From: Streptomyces sp. CA-278952 | GTDB lineage: Bacteria > Actinomycetota > Actinomycetes > Streptomycetales > Streptomycetaceae | Assembly (NCBI RefSeq): GCF_028747205.1 | Contig: NZ_CP112880.1 | Location: forward strand, 1,426,001-1,490,000 | Direction of reading: 5' to 3' | DNA: 64,000 bases | The notes under the pieces: generated by a model | Database searches by the model: none | The model's input: the letters and a program-made list of their open reading frames with translations, nothing else | Told to the model about the DNA's origin: nothing | Made by a program: the position numbers and the translations under genes | Part shown: positions 25,325-33,674 of the stretch, piece by piece | Position numbering within the stretch: the stretch's first letter is position 1 | Layout of the letters: the number at the start of each line of letters is the position of its first letter

Positions 25325-27123
25325 GCCGCTCCCGCAAGCAGGGCGCGGACCGCCCCGACCCGGCCGCCGAGGCCTTCGCCGCCGGCGCCGAACTGGTGCG
25401 CCGCAACCCCGCCCTCGCCGCCGTCGACGCCGACTTCGTCCGCGCCAAGGGCAATGCCGACGCCCCCGGGCAGGGCCTCGTCCGGGCGGACTCCAACGGG
25501 CGGGTGCACGTCCACCCCACCCGCCGGGCCGAACCGGGCGAGTGGGCCTGGGCGCTCGCCCACGCCCTCCTCCACCTCGGCTTCGGCCACCTCCCCGCCG
25601 CCAAGGAGCTCCGCGAGCAGCCCGACCGCTTCGCCCTCGCCGCCCGCTGCACCGTCGTCAACCGCTTCCTCGCCACCTTCCCCATCGGGACCGCCCCCGA
25701 CCACCTCCCCGAGAGCTACCCCGACGGCGACGAGGACCAGCTCGCCGCCCGCTGGCGCAAGACCGGCGTCCCGGCCGCCTACGAGCGGTGCGGCACCGCG
25801 GACGGCGAACCCGACCAGCTGCTGGTCCAGTGGCCGCGCCTGGACACCACCCTGCCCGACCGGCAACTCGCCTTCGCCTACGCCCTGACCCGTACGGTCT
25901 CCGCCGCGATGGACGTCGCGGGGGGCCGCCGGGACCGGCTCACCGGTGAGCGCGTCGCCCAGCGTCCCTGGGACCGGGCCCTCAACTGGTTCGTCTCGTC
26001 CTACCCGCTGCTCGGCGGCCTCGCGGCCGGACTGACCGTCGTCGCCGACGCCGAACTCGCCCGCACGCACGACATCTCCGTGGCCGCCGTGGACGCCGCC
26101 GCCGGCGAGATCTACGTCAATCCGCTCAAGCGGTTCACGGACGAGGAGTGGCGCTTCATCCTCGCCCACGAGATGCTGCACGCCGCCCTGCGTCACGGCG
26201 GGCGCCGCGGCGCCCGCGACCACTATCTCTTCAACGTCGCCGCCGACTACGTCGTCAACGGCTGGCTGGTCGAGATGGACGTCGGCGCGATGCCCGAAGG
26301 GCTGCTGTACGACCCCGAGTTGAAGGGGCTGTCGACCGAGGAGGTGTACGACCGGATCGCCACCGGGCTGCGGCGCGGCCGACGCCTCGCGACCCTGCGG
26401 GGCAAGGGCGTCGGTGACATCCTGGGCGAGCCCCTGTCGGGCCGGCCCGCCGACCCCGTCGACCTCGACGCCTTCTACCGGCGCGCCCTCGTCCAGGGCC
26501 ACCAGCTGCACACCGACCGACAGCGCGGCCTGCTGCCGGCCGGGCTGGTCCAGGAGATCCGCGCGCTCGCCCACCCGCCCGTCCCGTGGGACGCCCGACT
26601 GGCCCGCTGGTTCGACGAGTTCGTGCCCCGCCCCGAGCCGGTGCGCAGCTACTCCCGGCCCGCCCGGCGCCAGGCCTCGACCCCCGACATCCCGCGCGCG
26701 GGCCGCTACTTCCCGCCCGAGGAGGTCGCCCGCTGCACCTTCGGCGTCGTCCTGGACACCTCGGGCTCGATGTCCGGCCCGCTGCTGGCCAAGGCACTGG
26801 GCGCGATCGCCTCGTACGCCGAGGCCCGCGACGTGCCGGCCGCCCGTGTGGTGTTCTGCGACGCCGCCGCCTACGACGCCGGGTACCTGGCGCCGACGGA
26901 GATCGCCGGACGGGTACGGGTGCGGGGGCGCGGCGGCACGGTCCTGCAACCCGGCATCGACCTGCTGCAACGGGCCGACGACTTCCCGCCGACGGCCCCG
27001 GTCCTGGTGATCACCGACGGCTGGTGCGACGTGCTGCGGGTCCGCCGCGAGCACGCCTACCTGATCCCGGAGGGCGCGGGGCTGCCGTTCGCCCCGCGCG
27101 GACCGGTCTTCCGGGTGCGCTGA
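25321..27123 (+). CDS. DUF2201-type metallopeptidase-VWA protein partnered with MoxR
   Basis: 600 residues from TTG 25321, overlapping the MoxR stop. Residues 250-300 hold a zinc-peptidase motif: FILAHEMLHAALRHG (HEMLH 283-287, third ligand H292). Residues 78-90 carry a degenerate copy, ALAHALLHLGFGH, in which the catalytic Glu is Ala (HALLH 81-85). The C-terminus is a VWA-like fold with MIDAS DTSGSMSG near 479-486 and a late VLVITDGW. It fits the Pfam pair of a putative metallopeptidase and a VWA-like DUF2201 domain. It probably works in the cytoplasm with the ATPase as a chaperone or peptidase complex; substrates are unknown. Confidence 0.92.
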   Translation: MSRSRKQGADRPDPAAEAFAAGAELVRRNPALAAVDADFVRAKGNADAPGQGLVRADSNGRVHVHPTRRAEPGEWAWALAHALLHLGFGHLPAAKELREQPDRFALAARCTVVNRFLATFPIGTAPDHLPESYPDGDEDQLAARWRKTGVPAAYERCGTADGEPDQLLVQWPRLDTTLPDRQLAFAYALTRTVSAAMDVAGGRRDRLTGERVAQRPWDRALNWFVSSYPLLGGLAAGLTVVADAELARTHDISVAAVDAAAGEIYVNPLKRFTDEEWRFILAHEMLHAALRHGGRRGARDHYLFNVAADYVVNGWLVEMDVGAMPEGLLYDPELKGLSTEEVYDRIATGLRRGRRLATLRGKGVGDILGEPLSGRPADPVDLDAFYRRALVQGHQLHTDRQRGLLPAGLVQEIRALAHPPVPWDARLARWFDEFVPRPEPVRSYSRPARRQASTPDIPRAGRYFPPEEVARCTFGVVLDTSGSMSGPLLAKALGAIASYAEARDVPAARVVFCDAAAYDAGYLAPTEIAGRVRVRGRGGTVLQPGIDLLQRADDFPPTAPVLVITDGWCDVLRVRREHAYLIPEGAGLPFAPRGPVFRVR

Positions 27124-27154
27124 GCGGCAGGGCCTCGCACGGGTTCGCCGGGGA

Positions 27155-27370
27155 TCAGCCCGAGCAGGCCGTCCGGCCCGCCTCCTGCCAGGCGCAGACC
27201 GGGCACAGCGTGGCGCCCTTCGTCGACCCCGGGTGTTCGGTCGGCTCGCGGCACAGCACACACTCGGCGTAGGGAGGGCCTTCGGCCGCCCCGGCCGGCG
27301 GGGCCGGTGCGATCGGCCCCGGGGTCGCGCAGTACGTGTCGTCGGTGTCCACACCCACGAGCGTACTCAC
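27155..27370 (-). CDS. Small Cys-rich putative zinc-ribbon protein
   Basis: 71 residues from GTG 27370. After a variable start (DTDDTYCATPG and a Pro/Ala linker) it has CVLCREPTEHPGS and LCPVCAWQEAGRTACSG, two CxxC knuckles that should bind one zinc ion. The GTG overlaps the stop of the broken permease remnant upstream (GTGA at 27367-27370), so it was probably translated by coupling to a gene that is now damaged. Its own ribosome site is poor. Codon bias and the CxxC pattern support it; function unknown. Confidence 0.6.
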   Translation of the reverse strand: MSTLVGVDTDDTYCATPGPIAPAPPAGAAEGPPYAECVLCREPTEHPGSTKGATLCPVCAWQEAGRTACSG

Positions 27371-27755
27371 CCGCGCCGGGCGGCGGTCCGGCAGACGAGG
27401 ACCGCCGCCCCGAGCAGGGGCAGGACGGGCGGCTGGACCGTCCCGGTCCGCGACCCCGTGACCAGGGCGGTGACGGCCAGGCGCGCCGGGGACCCGGCGG
27501 TCACGAGCGCGAGGACCGACCCGAGCACGGCCGCCGCGACGGACCAGCCCCGGCCAAGCGGCACCGGACGGGTGCTCAGCGCCCCCCACGGCCACGCCCA
27601 GCAGCACGCAGCACAGGACGGCGAGCAGTCCGGCGAGCGCGGCGGCCGGCCGGGATACGGCGCGTGCCCCGTCGTCGGTGCAGCGTGAGCTCGACCCCGC
27701 GCAGCACCCAGGCGCCGCGGAGGCCGTACCGGTGGCCCACGCCCTTCAGCTCCAC
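27367..27755 (-). pseudogene. Remnant of an ABC transporter operon (ATPase start fused to permease end, plus frameshift)
   Basis: From GTG 27755, 2 nt after the AIM24 stop, the frame encodes VELKGVGHRYGLRGAWVLRG and then VELTL, a typical ABC-ATPase N-terminus. After about 27681 the similarity stops and the frame runs out at 27576 with no Walker A. Another frame from about 27670 gives a membrane helix (AALAGLLAVLCCVLLGVAVG). Beyond a C6 run (27582-27587) a third frame continues with RGWSVAAAVLGSVLALV and a further helix to a stop at 27367. Removing one C would join the two membrane segments into a three-helix permease C-terminus. I read an internal deletion joining an ATPase 5' end to a permease 3' end, followed by a +1 frameshift. 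Confidence 0.6.
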
Positions 27756-27757
27756 CG

Positions 27758-28432
27758 TCAGTTGGAGGTCTTCTCCGGCCTGGCCTCGCTCGGCCGCACG
27801 ATGACGAAGCCCTCGCCCTGGAGCATCAGCTGGACAGCCTCGCCGGATCCGCCGCGCACCATCGAACCGACGCTCTGCGAGCGGTTGAGGCTGGTCGTGA
27901 GCTGCTGGCTCCAGCCGACGACCGCGTCCGTGTCCACGTACACCGGCTGGGCGCCGGTCACGGGAATCACGATCGGGGTGCCCTCACACATCAGGCCGAG
28001 CTTGCCGTAGCCCGTGAACACGCTGTTGAAGAGGCCGCCGCCGACCATTCCGGCGCCCTTCACGGTGCTGATCTCGTAGGAGAGCGTGGGGTCGAAACAG
28101 AGGACGTTGCGGCCGTTGATGGTGATGGAGTCGCCCTGGTCCAGCTCGACGATGAAGCAGTTCGCCGCCTCGTGCGCGAACCACGCCTCGCCCTGACCCC
28201 GGACGGCCATGAGCGCCAGGCCCTCGCCCGTCACCGCGCGCTTGAGCATGCCGCCGATGCCCTGGCCCTTGCGCTCGAACTGGAGGTTGCCGCGGAAGGC
28301 GATCATCGAGCCCTGCCGGGCGTGCATCTCCCCATTGACGGCGTACTTGATCGACTTGGTGTTCTGCAGGGTCATACCGGGGGCGGTGGCCGGCTGGGCC
28401 ATGTGGTCGCTGGAAAAGAGATCGCTCTTCAT
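27758..28432 (-). CDS. AIM24 family protein
   Basis: 224 residues from ATG 28432 (GAGG about 11 nt upstream). It shows the AIM24/TerD-like-associated beta-rich fold: MTLQNTKSIKYAVNGEMHARQGSMIAFRGNLQFE, KRAVTGEGLALMAVRGQGEAWFA, ITINGRNVLCFDPTLSYEI, GGLFNSVFTGYGKLGLMCEGTPIVI and YVDTDAVVGWS. Bacterial AIM24 proteins have no defined enzymatic role; the yeast namesake is mitochondrial. The ABC-transporter remnant starts 2 nt after this stop, so the gene probably once headed a transporter operon. It is divergent from the Pth2-like gene. Confidence 0.92.
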   Translation of the reverse strand: MKSDLFSSDHMAQPATAPGMTLQNTKSIKYAVNGEMHARQGSMIAFRGNLQFERKGQGIGGMLKRAVTGEGLALMAVRGQGEAWFAHEAANCFIVELDQGDSITINGRNVLCFDPTLSYEISTVKGAGMVGGGLFNSVFTGYGKLGLMCEGTPIVIPVTGAQPVYVDTDAVVGWSQQLTTSLNRSQSVGSMVRGGSGEAVQLMLQGEGFVIVRPSEARPEKTSN

Positions 28433-28503
28433 ACGGAGCATCCTCACCCGGACCCGGTCGTTCCGCCAAGCAGGTGACGGGTCCGGCCTGGCAGACTGGG
28501 ACG

Positions 28504-29232
28504 GTGACCAGCGATGACATCCCTGCCCCCGCCTCCGAGAGTCCGTTCCACGATGGTCCGACCGACCGCGACCAGCCGCGGCAGTTCGTGCTGCCGCTGG
28601 TGCTCCACCTGGAGAAGACGGATCCGCCCGCCCGCACCGACGCGCTGCGGAGCGCCGCCCGTGCGGTGCTGACGATCCTCTCCGACGAGCGGTCGCTGGA
28701 CGACGGCGAGTGGTCCGGGGCGATGCGGGACTGGCAGGACGCCCGGATCCGCAAGGTCGTACGGCGGGCGCGTGGTGCGGAGTGGCGCAAGGCCGCGGCG
28801 CTGGACGGCATCACGGTGACGGGTGAGGACGGCGCGGAGGTACGGGTGTTCCCGCCGATCCCGCTGGACGGCTGGCCCAAGGAGCTGGCCAAGCTCCAGG
28901 TGTCGGGCACCGATCTGGAGGATCCCGAGCCGCCCGCAGCGCCCGATCTCTCCGGCCCGGTGCTGTGGCTCAACCCGGAGCTGGACATGTCGGCGGGCAA
29001 GACGATGGCGCAGGCGGGGCATGCGGCCCAGCTCGCCTGGTGGGAGCTGTCCGACACCGAGCGCAAGGCGTGGCGCGAGGCCGGCTTCCCGCTCTGCGTC
29101 GCCACTGCCGGTGCGGAGCGCTGGCGGGAGCTGACGGTGAGCGGGCTGCCGGTGGTGCGGGACGCGGGGTTCACCGAGATCGCCCCGGGGTCCTGCACGG
29201 TGGTCGCCGACCACCCGGCGCTGCGCCGCTGA
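28504..29232 (+). CDS. PTH2-type peptidyl-tRNA hydrolase domain protein
   Basis: 242 residues from GTG 28504. The C-terminal ~90 residues match the Pth2 fold: LWLNPELDMSAGKTMAQAGHAAQLAWWEL (the Lys/His-rich active-site helix begins GKTMAQAGHA), then FPLCVATAG and SGLPVVRDAGFTEIAPGSCTVVA. The N-terminal ~140 residues (PRQFVLPLVLHLEKTD, DERSLDDGEWSGAMRDWQDARIRKVVRRARGAEW) are an extra actinobacterial module not found in archaeal Pth2. If active it would recycle peptidyl-tRNA in the cytoplasm; housekeeping Pth1 is presumably elsewhere. Annotation by family resemblance. Confidence 0.85.
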   Translation: MTSDDIPAPASESPFHDGPTDRDQPRQFVLPLVLHLEKTDPPARTDALRSAARAVLTILSDERSLDDGEWSGAMRDWQDARIRKVVRRARGAEWRKAAALDGITVTGEDGAEVRVFPPIPLDGWPKELAKLQVSGTDLEDPEPPAAPDLSGPVLWLNPELDMSAGKTMAQAGHAAQLAWWELSDTERKAWREAGFPLCVATAGAERWRELTVSGLPVVRDAGFTEIAPGSCTVVADHPALRR

Positions 29233-29420
29233 ACATTCCTCGTTCCTTCTCCGTATCTCCCGGTGCCGCCCGCGATGAGTCCGACGCCCTGACGAGGAAC
29301 GGCGGTCCGGGAACCTCAAATCCAGCTCTGAACGTCCCCTTGGTCGGGTTCATCGCCGCCTGACGGGGCCATGACCCCTGAACAGTACGAGGTGTGCGGC
29401 AGGGGGACGGGGGAAACGCC

Positions 29421-30749
29421 ATGGAACTGGGCATCGGCATCGGCTGGCGGCCGGAGATCGCGGACGAGGTGGAGGCGCTGGCGGGGATCGACTGGGTCGA
29501 GGCCGTCGCGGAGAACCTCTGCGACGGCCATCTCCCGGACTCCCTCCTACGGCTCCGGGAACGGGGCGTGCGGGTCGTACCGCACGGGGTGGCGCTCGGG
29601 CTCGGCGGCGCCGACCGCCCGGACCCCGCGCGCCTCGCCTCCCTCGCGGCGCGCGCCGAGCTGCTGGGGACGCCGCTGGTGACCGAGCACATCGCGTTCG
29701 TACGGGCCGGGGGGCCGCTGACCGCGTCGCCGAGGCTGGAGGCGGGGCATCTGCTGCCGGTGCCGCGCACCTGGGAAGCGCTGGACGTGCTGTGCGAGAA
29801 CGTGCGGATCGCGCAGGACTCGCTGCCGGTGCCGCTGGCTCTGGAGAACATCGCGGCGCTGATCACCTGGCCGGGCGAGGAGCTGACCGAGGGGCAGTTC
29901 CTGGCGGAGCTGGTCGAGCGGACCGGGGTACGGCTGCTGATCGACGTGGCCAACCTGCACACCAATCACGTCAACCTCGGCCAGGATCCGGCGAAGGCGC
30001 TGGACGAGCTTCCGGTGGAGGCCATCGCGTACGTCCATGTGGCGGGCGGGGTCGAGAGGAACGGCGTCTGGCACGACACGCATGCCCACCCGGTGACCGC
30101 TCCGGTCCTTCAGGTGCTGGCCGAGCTGCGCTCCCGGGTCGACCCGCCGGGCGTGCTGCTGGAGCGCGACGACGCCTTCCCGCCGGCCGCGGAGCTGGCG
30201 GGCGAGCTGGACGCGATCCGGGCGACGCTGCGGGACGCCGCACCCCCGGCGGAGCAGCGTCCCGCGACCCGGCACGCGGCACGTGACGGGGGCGGTGACC
30301 GGGGCCGTGCGCCCGCCGCCCCCGTGCCCGCCGGGACCCGCGACCGTACCGCCGTCGCGCAGACCGCGCTGCTCTCCTCGCTGGTGGCGGGCACCCCGGC
30401 CCCCGAGGGCTTCGACCACCGGCGGCTGCGGGTGCAGAGCCGGGCGCTGGCCGCCAAGCGCGCGGACGTCGTCGCCAAGGTCGCACCGGAGCTGCCGGAG
30501 ATCCTCGGCGACGGCTACCGCGCCGCTTTCCTCGCGTACGCCGGGGGCCGCCCGATGTCCGGCGGGTACCGGCGCGACGCCCTGGACTTCGCGGAGCACG
30601 TGCTCATCGCGGGCGGTCCCGCCGATCCGGTGGCGCGGCGCCGGCTCACGTACTGGTGGCAGGACCGGTCGGGCGCCCGGCCGCCGCGCCGTACCACCCG
30701 TCTGGTCCGGGCGGCCCGTGCCGCCCTCGTGAGGAAGGGGACGCCGTGA
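29421..30749 (+). CDS. DUF692/MNIO (multinuclear non-heme iron oxygenase) with fused C-terminal domain
   Basis: 442 residues from ATG 29421. Residues 1-275 are the DUF692 TIM barrel with its metal-ligand set visible: H55 ([10 protein letters not shown]), H90 (VTEHIAF), E142 (LALENIAAL), D175 (LIDVANLH), H180 or H183, H206 (YVHVAGG), D219/H221 (HDTHAHP) and E248 (LLERDD). Members (MbnB, TglH, ChrH, BufB) oxidise cysteines of peptide substrates. After a 35-residue linker, residues ~311-442 form a helical SCO6045-type C-terminal domain. It may replace the separate substrate-presenting partner used by other MNIOs (inference). The stop overlaps the start of the next gene (GTGA), which encodes a Cys-rich tail, the obvious substrate candidate. 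Confidence 0.93.
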   Translation: MELGIGIGWRPEIADEVEALAGIDWVEAVAENLCDGHLPDSLLRLRERGVRVVPHGVALGLGGADRPDPARLASLAARAELLGTPLVTEHIAFVRAGGPLTASPRLEAGHLLPVPRTWEALDVLCENVRIAQDSLPVPLALENIAALITWPGEELTEGQFLAELVERTGVRLLIDVANLHTNHVNLGQDPAKALDELPVEAIAYVHVAGGVERNGVWHDTHAHPVTAPVLQVLAELRSRVDPPGVLLERDDAFPPAAELAGELDAIRATLRDAAPPAEQRPATRHAARDGGGDRGRAPAAPVPAGTRDRTAVAQTALLSSLVAGTPAPEGFDHRRLRVQSRALAAKRADVVAKVAPELPEILGDGYRAAFLAYAGGRPMSGGYRRDALDFAEHVLIAGGPADPVARRRLTYWWQDRSGARPPRRTTRLVRAARAALVRKGTP

Positions 30750-31819
30750 ACGTGCTCGCGCTGCTGGTGACCTTCGCGGTCGTCGTCTCCACCGTGCTCC
30801 TCATCACGAAATCGGCCGTCTCCCGGTCCCGCATCCCGTCGGCCGGCCGTTTCCCCGCCGTCCACGACGTCTACGAGGCGGCCTTCCTGACCGGCGGTCC
30901 GGCCGGGGTCGCGGACACCGCGCTCACCGCCCTGCACACGGACGGCCGGGTGCTCATCGGCGGTCCCGGCATCATCTCCGTACGTTATGCGCAGGCGAAC
31001 GACCCGGTGGAACGCGCGGTGTTCCAGGAGCTGTCCACCGCTCCGAGCGGCGCCCTGCACCTGGTGCGGGACGCGGTGATGCGCCACCCGGCCGTGCAGG
31101 AGATCGGCGACGGGCTGGCGCAGCGGGGCCTGCTGGTTCCGCCCGGCGAGGGCCGCCCCGTACGACGTTGGGGACTGGTCCAGGGAGTGAGCTGCTTCGT
31201 CGCGCTCCCGCTGTCGATCGTCCTCACCGTCCTCCAGTACGTGACGACGGACGTGAGCCTGAGCATGCCGGTCCCGTTCGTCCTAAAGGTGCTGCCCGCG
31301 ATCCTGCTCGGCGGGATCAGCGGGCTCGTCATCGCCTCGGCCGCGGCCAAGCGGATCACCCGAGCGGGCCGCCGGGCCGCCCAGGCATGCCGGGCGGCCC
31401 GGGTCCACCCGGAGACCCCGGCCCACCTGGTCGCCACACGGGGGCTGCGCGCGCTCCCGGACCGGGCGCTCTGGGAGCAACTGGTCGCGGCGAGCCGCCT
31501 GACCGCGTCGGCGAGGCGGTCGCGTTCCGGCCTCGCGGGGAGCGGGCGGCCCGGGTACGCGGGGAGCACGGCGGGGGCGTCGGCCTTCGCGGTGGCGACG
31601 GTCTGGTGCGCCGCCTCCAGTCCCGGCGGCTCCAGCTGCGGAGGTTCCAGCGGGGGTGGCTCCGGATCGAGCTGCGGCGGGGGTGGCTCCGGATGTTCCT
31701 CGGGATCCGGGTGCGGGGGCAGCGGCGGATCGAGCTGCGGCGGCGGCTCCAGCTCGGGAGGTTCGAGTTGCGGCGGCGGCTCGGGCGGGTCGGGCTGCGG
31801 CGGGGGCGGCGGTTCCTGA
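30746..31819 (+). CDS. TIGR04222-type membrane protein with Gly/Ser/Cys-rich C-terminal tail
   Basis: 357 residues from GTG 30746, overlapping the MNIO stop. Membrane segments are at 2-21, ~143-166 and ~178-202. The N-terminal conserved block ([30 protein letters not shown]) matches the TIGR04222 domain. Residues 291-357 are low complexity: 67 residues with 7 Cys (298, 310, 317, 323, 331, 342, 351) spaced 6-12 apart and otherwise only Gly and Ser apart from a single Pro. Such tails resemble ribosomal-peptide precursor regions. Coupling to an MNIO makes oxidative cysteine modification of this tail the leading hypothesis. The membrane anchor would then display the modified tail at the cell surface or release it by proteolysis. 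No leader cleavage motif was recognised. Confidence 0.9.
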   Translation: MNVLALLVTFAVVVSTVLLITKSAVSRSRIPSAGRFPAVHDVYEAAFLTGGPAGVADTALTALHTDGRVLIGGPGIISVRYAQANDPVERAVFQELSTAPSGALHLVRDAVMRHPAVQEIGDGLAQRGLLVPPGEGRPVRRWGLVQGVSCFVALPLSIVLTVLQYVTTDVSLSMPVPFVLKVLPAILLGGISGLVIASAAAKRITRAGRRAAQACRAARVHPETPAHLVATRGLRALPDRALWEQLVAASRLTASARRSRSGLAGSGRPGYAGSTAGASAFAVATVWCAASSPGGSSCGGSSGGGSGSSCGGGGSGCSSGSGCGGSGGSSCGGGSSSGGSSCGGGSGGSGCGGGGGS

Positions 31820-31948
31820 ACCGCGCTGCGTGACGCGGAAGCTGACCGCCCATCGGAGTCATGGTTCCGGACATGCTCGGGCGGTGCTGGACTTCACCGT
31901 CCCGCCCGCCCGACCATCCCTCTCCGCATCCGCAGAGAGGCACCGCGC

Positions 31949-33511
31949 GTGAGAACTGCTGCGCTGTACACATCGATCGGCTCCCTGGTCCTGTCCGCCC
32001 TGGCCGTCGCTCCCGCCGGGGCCTGGGAGAGCCGGGGCTCCGCCGAGGGCCGGGGCACCGCGATCGCCGCCGCCCGTGCCACGGCCGCCGGGATCGATTT
32101 CGTCTCCTGCCCGGAGAAGGAGATGCTCCCGGACTCCCTGAAGTGCGGCACGGTGAAGGTTCCCCTCGACTACGCCGAACCGGACGGGAAGCAGCTCGAA
32201 CTGACCGTCAGCCGCACCGGTGCCACCGGCCCGGCCGACGCCCGGCAGGGCGCGTTCGTCTACAACCCGGGCGGCCCCGGCGCCTCCAGCATCACCTTCC
32301 CGATGGCCGGGGAGCTGCCGGAGTGGAAGGAGATCGCCGAGGCGTACGACCTGGTCGGCTACGCCCCGCGCGGGGTGAACGGCTCCTCCGCCCCGCTGAC
32401 CTGCCAGGACCCGGCGGCGTACACGAAGGGCCCGACCGACGCGCCGACGCACCCGACGCGGGAGTACAAGGAGCGGCGCGTCGCCCGGGCGAAGGCGTAC
32501 GCACAGGGCTGCGCGAGCCACGCGGGCGAGACGCTGCGGCACTACACGTCGCTCAACAACGCCCGTGACCTGGACGTCCTGCGGGCCGCGCTCGGCGAGG
32601 AGCGGCTGACGTTCATGGGGGCGTCCTACGGGACGTACTTCGGCGCGCTGTACGCGACGCTGTTCCCCTCCCACGTGCGGCGCATGGTCTTCGACTCGGT
32701 GGTCGACCCGGACCCGGAGCAGATCTGGTACCGCTCCAACATGGGTCAGTCGCTGGCTTTCGAGGCGCGCTGGGAGGACTTCCGCCGCTGGGTGGCCAAG
32801 CACGACGACGTCTACCACCTGGGGGACACGCCCGAGTCGGTGCAGCGGCACTACGACGAGGTGCGCGCCGAGCTGGCGGAGAAGCCCGCGGGCGGGAAGG
32901 TCGGGCCGGGGCAGCTGCACTCGGCGTTCCTGGGGGCCGGTTACTACGACGACTACTGGGCGATGCGGGCGACGGCGCTCTCCGAGTACGTCCGGGGCAA
33001 CCCGGAGCCGCTGGTCGCGCAGGCCTCCCCGCGTGCGGTGGCGGCCGCGGACAACGAGAACGCCAAGGCGGTGTACACGGCCGTCGAGTGCAACGACGCG
33101 CCGTGGCCCGAGGAGTTCGAGGTGTGGGACCGCGACCACACGGAGCTGGCGCGCGTCGCGCCGTTCGAGACCTGGGACAACGCCTTCGCCAACCTGCCGT
33201 GCGCCTTCTGGCCCGCGCCCCGGCAGCGGCCGCTGGAGGTCGGGACGCGGTGGGGCGAGCTGCCGCCGGTGCTGATCCTGGCGGCGGAGCGGGACGCGGC
33301 GACCCCGTACAAGGGGGCGCTGGAGCTGCGGAAGCGGCTGCCCGGGTCGTCGCTGGTGACCGAGCGGGACGCCGGGACGCACGGCATCGGCGGGGCCGGG
33401 AACACCTGCGTCGACGACCATCTGCGCCGGTACCTGCTGACCGGTGAGGTGCCGGGGCGGGGCGCGGACTGCGCGGCGCACCCGGAGCCGAACCCGGTGT
33501 CGCTGGACTGA
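31949..33511 (+). CDS. Secreted TAP-like alpha/beta-hydrolase (tripeptidyl aminopeptidase family)
   Basis: 520 residues from GTG 31949. Signal peptide to about residue 25 (LSALAVAPAGA). Hydrolase core: FVYNPGGPGAS oxyanion region, nucleophile S226 in MGASYGTYFGALYATLFP, acid in ILAAERDAATPY, and histidine in DAGTHGIGG. The arrangement matches actinobacterial Slp/TAP exopeptidases that trim N-terminal tripeptides outside the cell. It is 129 nt downstream of the TIGR04222 gene, same strand, with no clear terminator between. Co-expression with the MNIO pair is therefore possible but unproven. A 22-bp repeat of its last codons lies downstream. Confidence 0.93.
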   Translation: MRTAALYTSIGSLVLSALAVAPAGAWESRGSAEGRGTAIAAARATAAGIDFVSCPEKEMLPDSLKCGTVKVPLDYAEPDGKQLELTVSRTGATGPADARQGAFVYNPGGPGASSITFPMAGELPEWKEIAEAYDLVGYAPRGVNGSSAPLTCQDPAAYTKGPTDAPTHPTREYKERRVARAKAYAQGCASHAGETLRHYTSLNNARDLDVLRAALGEERLTFMGASYGTYFGALYATLFPSHVRRMVFDSVVDPDPEQIWYRSNMGQSLAFEARWEDFRRWVAKHDDVYHLGDTPESVQRHYDEVRAELAEKPAGGKVGPGQLHSAFLGAGYYDDYWAMRATALSEYVRGNPEPLVAQASPRAVAAADNENAKAVYTAVECNDAPWPEEFEVWDRDHTELARVAPFETWDNAFANLPCAFWPAPRQRPLEVGTRWGELPPVLILAAERDAATPYKGALELRKRLPGSSLVTERDAGTHGIGGAGNTCVDDHLRRYLLTGEVPGRGADCAAHPEPNPVSLD

Positions 33512-33599
33512 GCCCGGCTGTCGGCGGGGCGGCACGGAGCGGGGGCCGCCGCACCATGACGGTGCGACGGCCCCCGAAGCCGAACCCGGTGTCGCTGGA
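33486..33599 (+). repeat. 22-bp direct repeat of the TAP gene's 3' end, 92 bp apart
   Basis: The 22 bases at 33486-33507, containing CGAACCCGGTGTCGCTGGA, reappear exactly at 33578-33599. The first copy encodes the last residues of the TAP protein; the second lies beyond the terminator hairpin in non-coding DNA. Confidence 0.9.
33541..33575. terminator. Hairpin between convergent TAP and hemQ genes
   Basis: GGGGGCCGCCGCACC (33541-33555) pairs with GGTGCGACGGCCCCC (33561-33575) with one mismatch and a 5-nt ATGAC loop, in the 163-bp gap. Confidence 0.75.
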
Positions 33600-33674
33600 G
33601 GAGCGGACGGCACGATCGGTGCCCGGTGCCCGCCCTTCTGATCTTCCGGGTTGGGGTGGTGCGGGACTCGCTGG

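Noticed and set aside
27307..27804. Plus-strand frames across the ABC-transporter scar
   Set aside because: No recognisable domains; the minus strand shows ABC-ATPase and membrane-helix coding.
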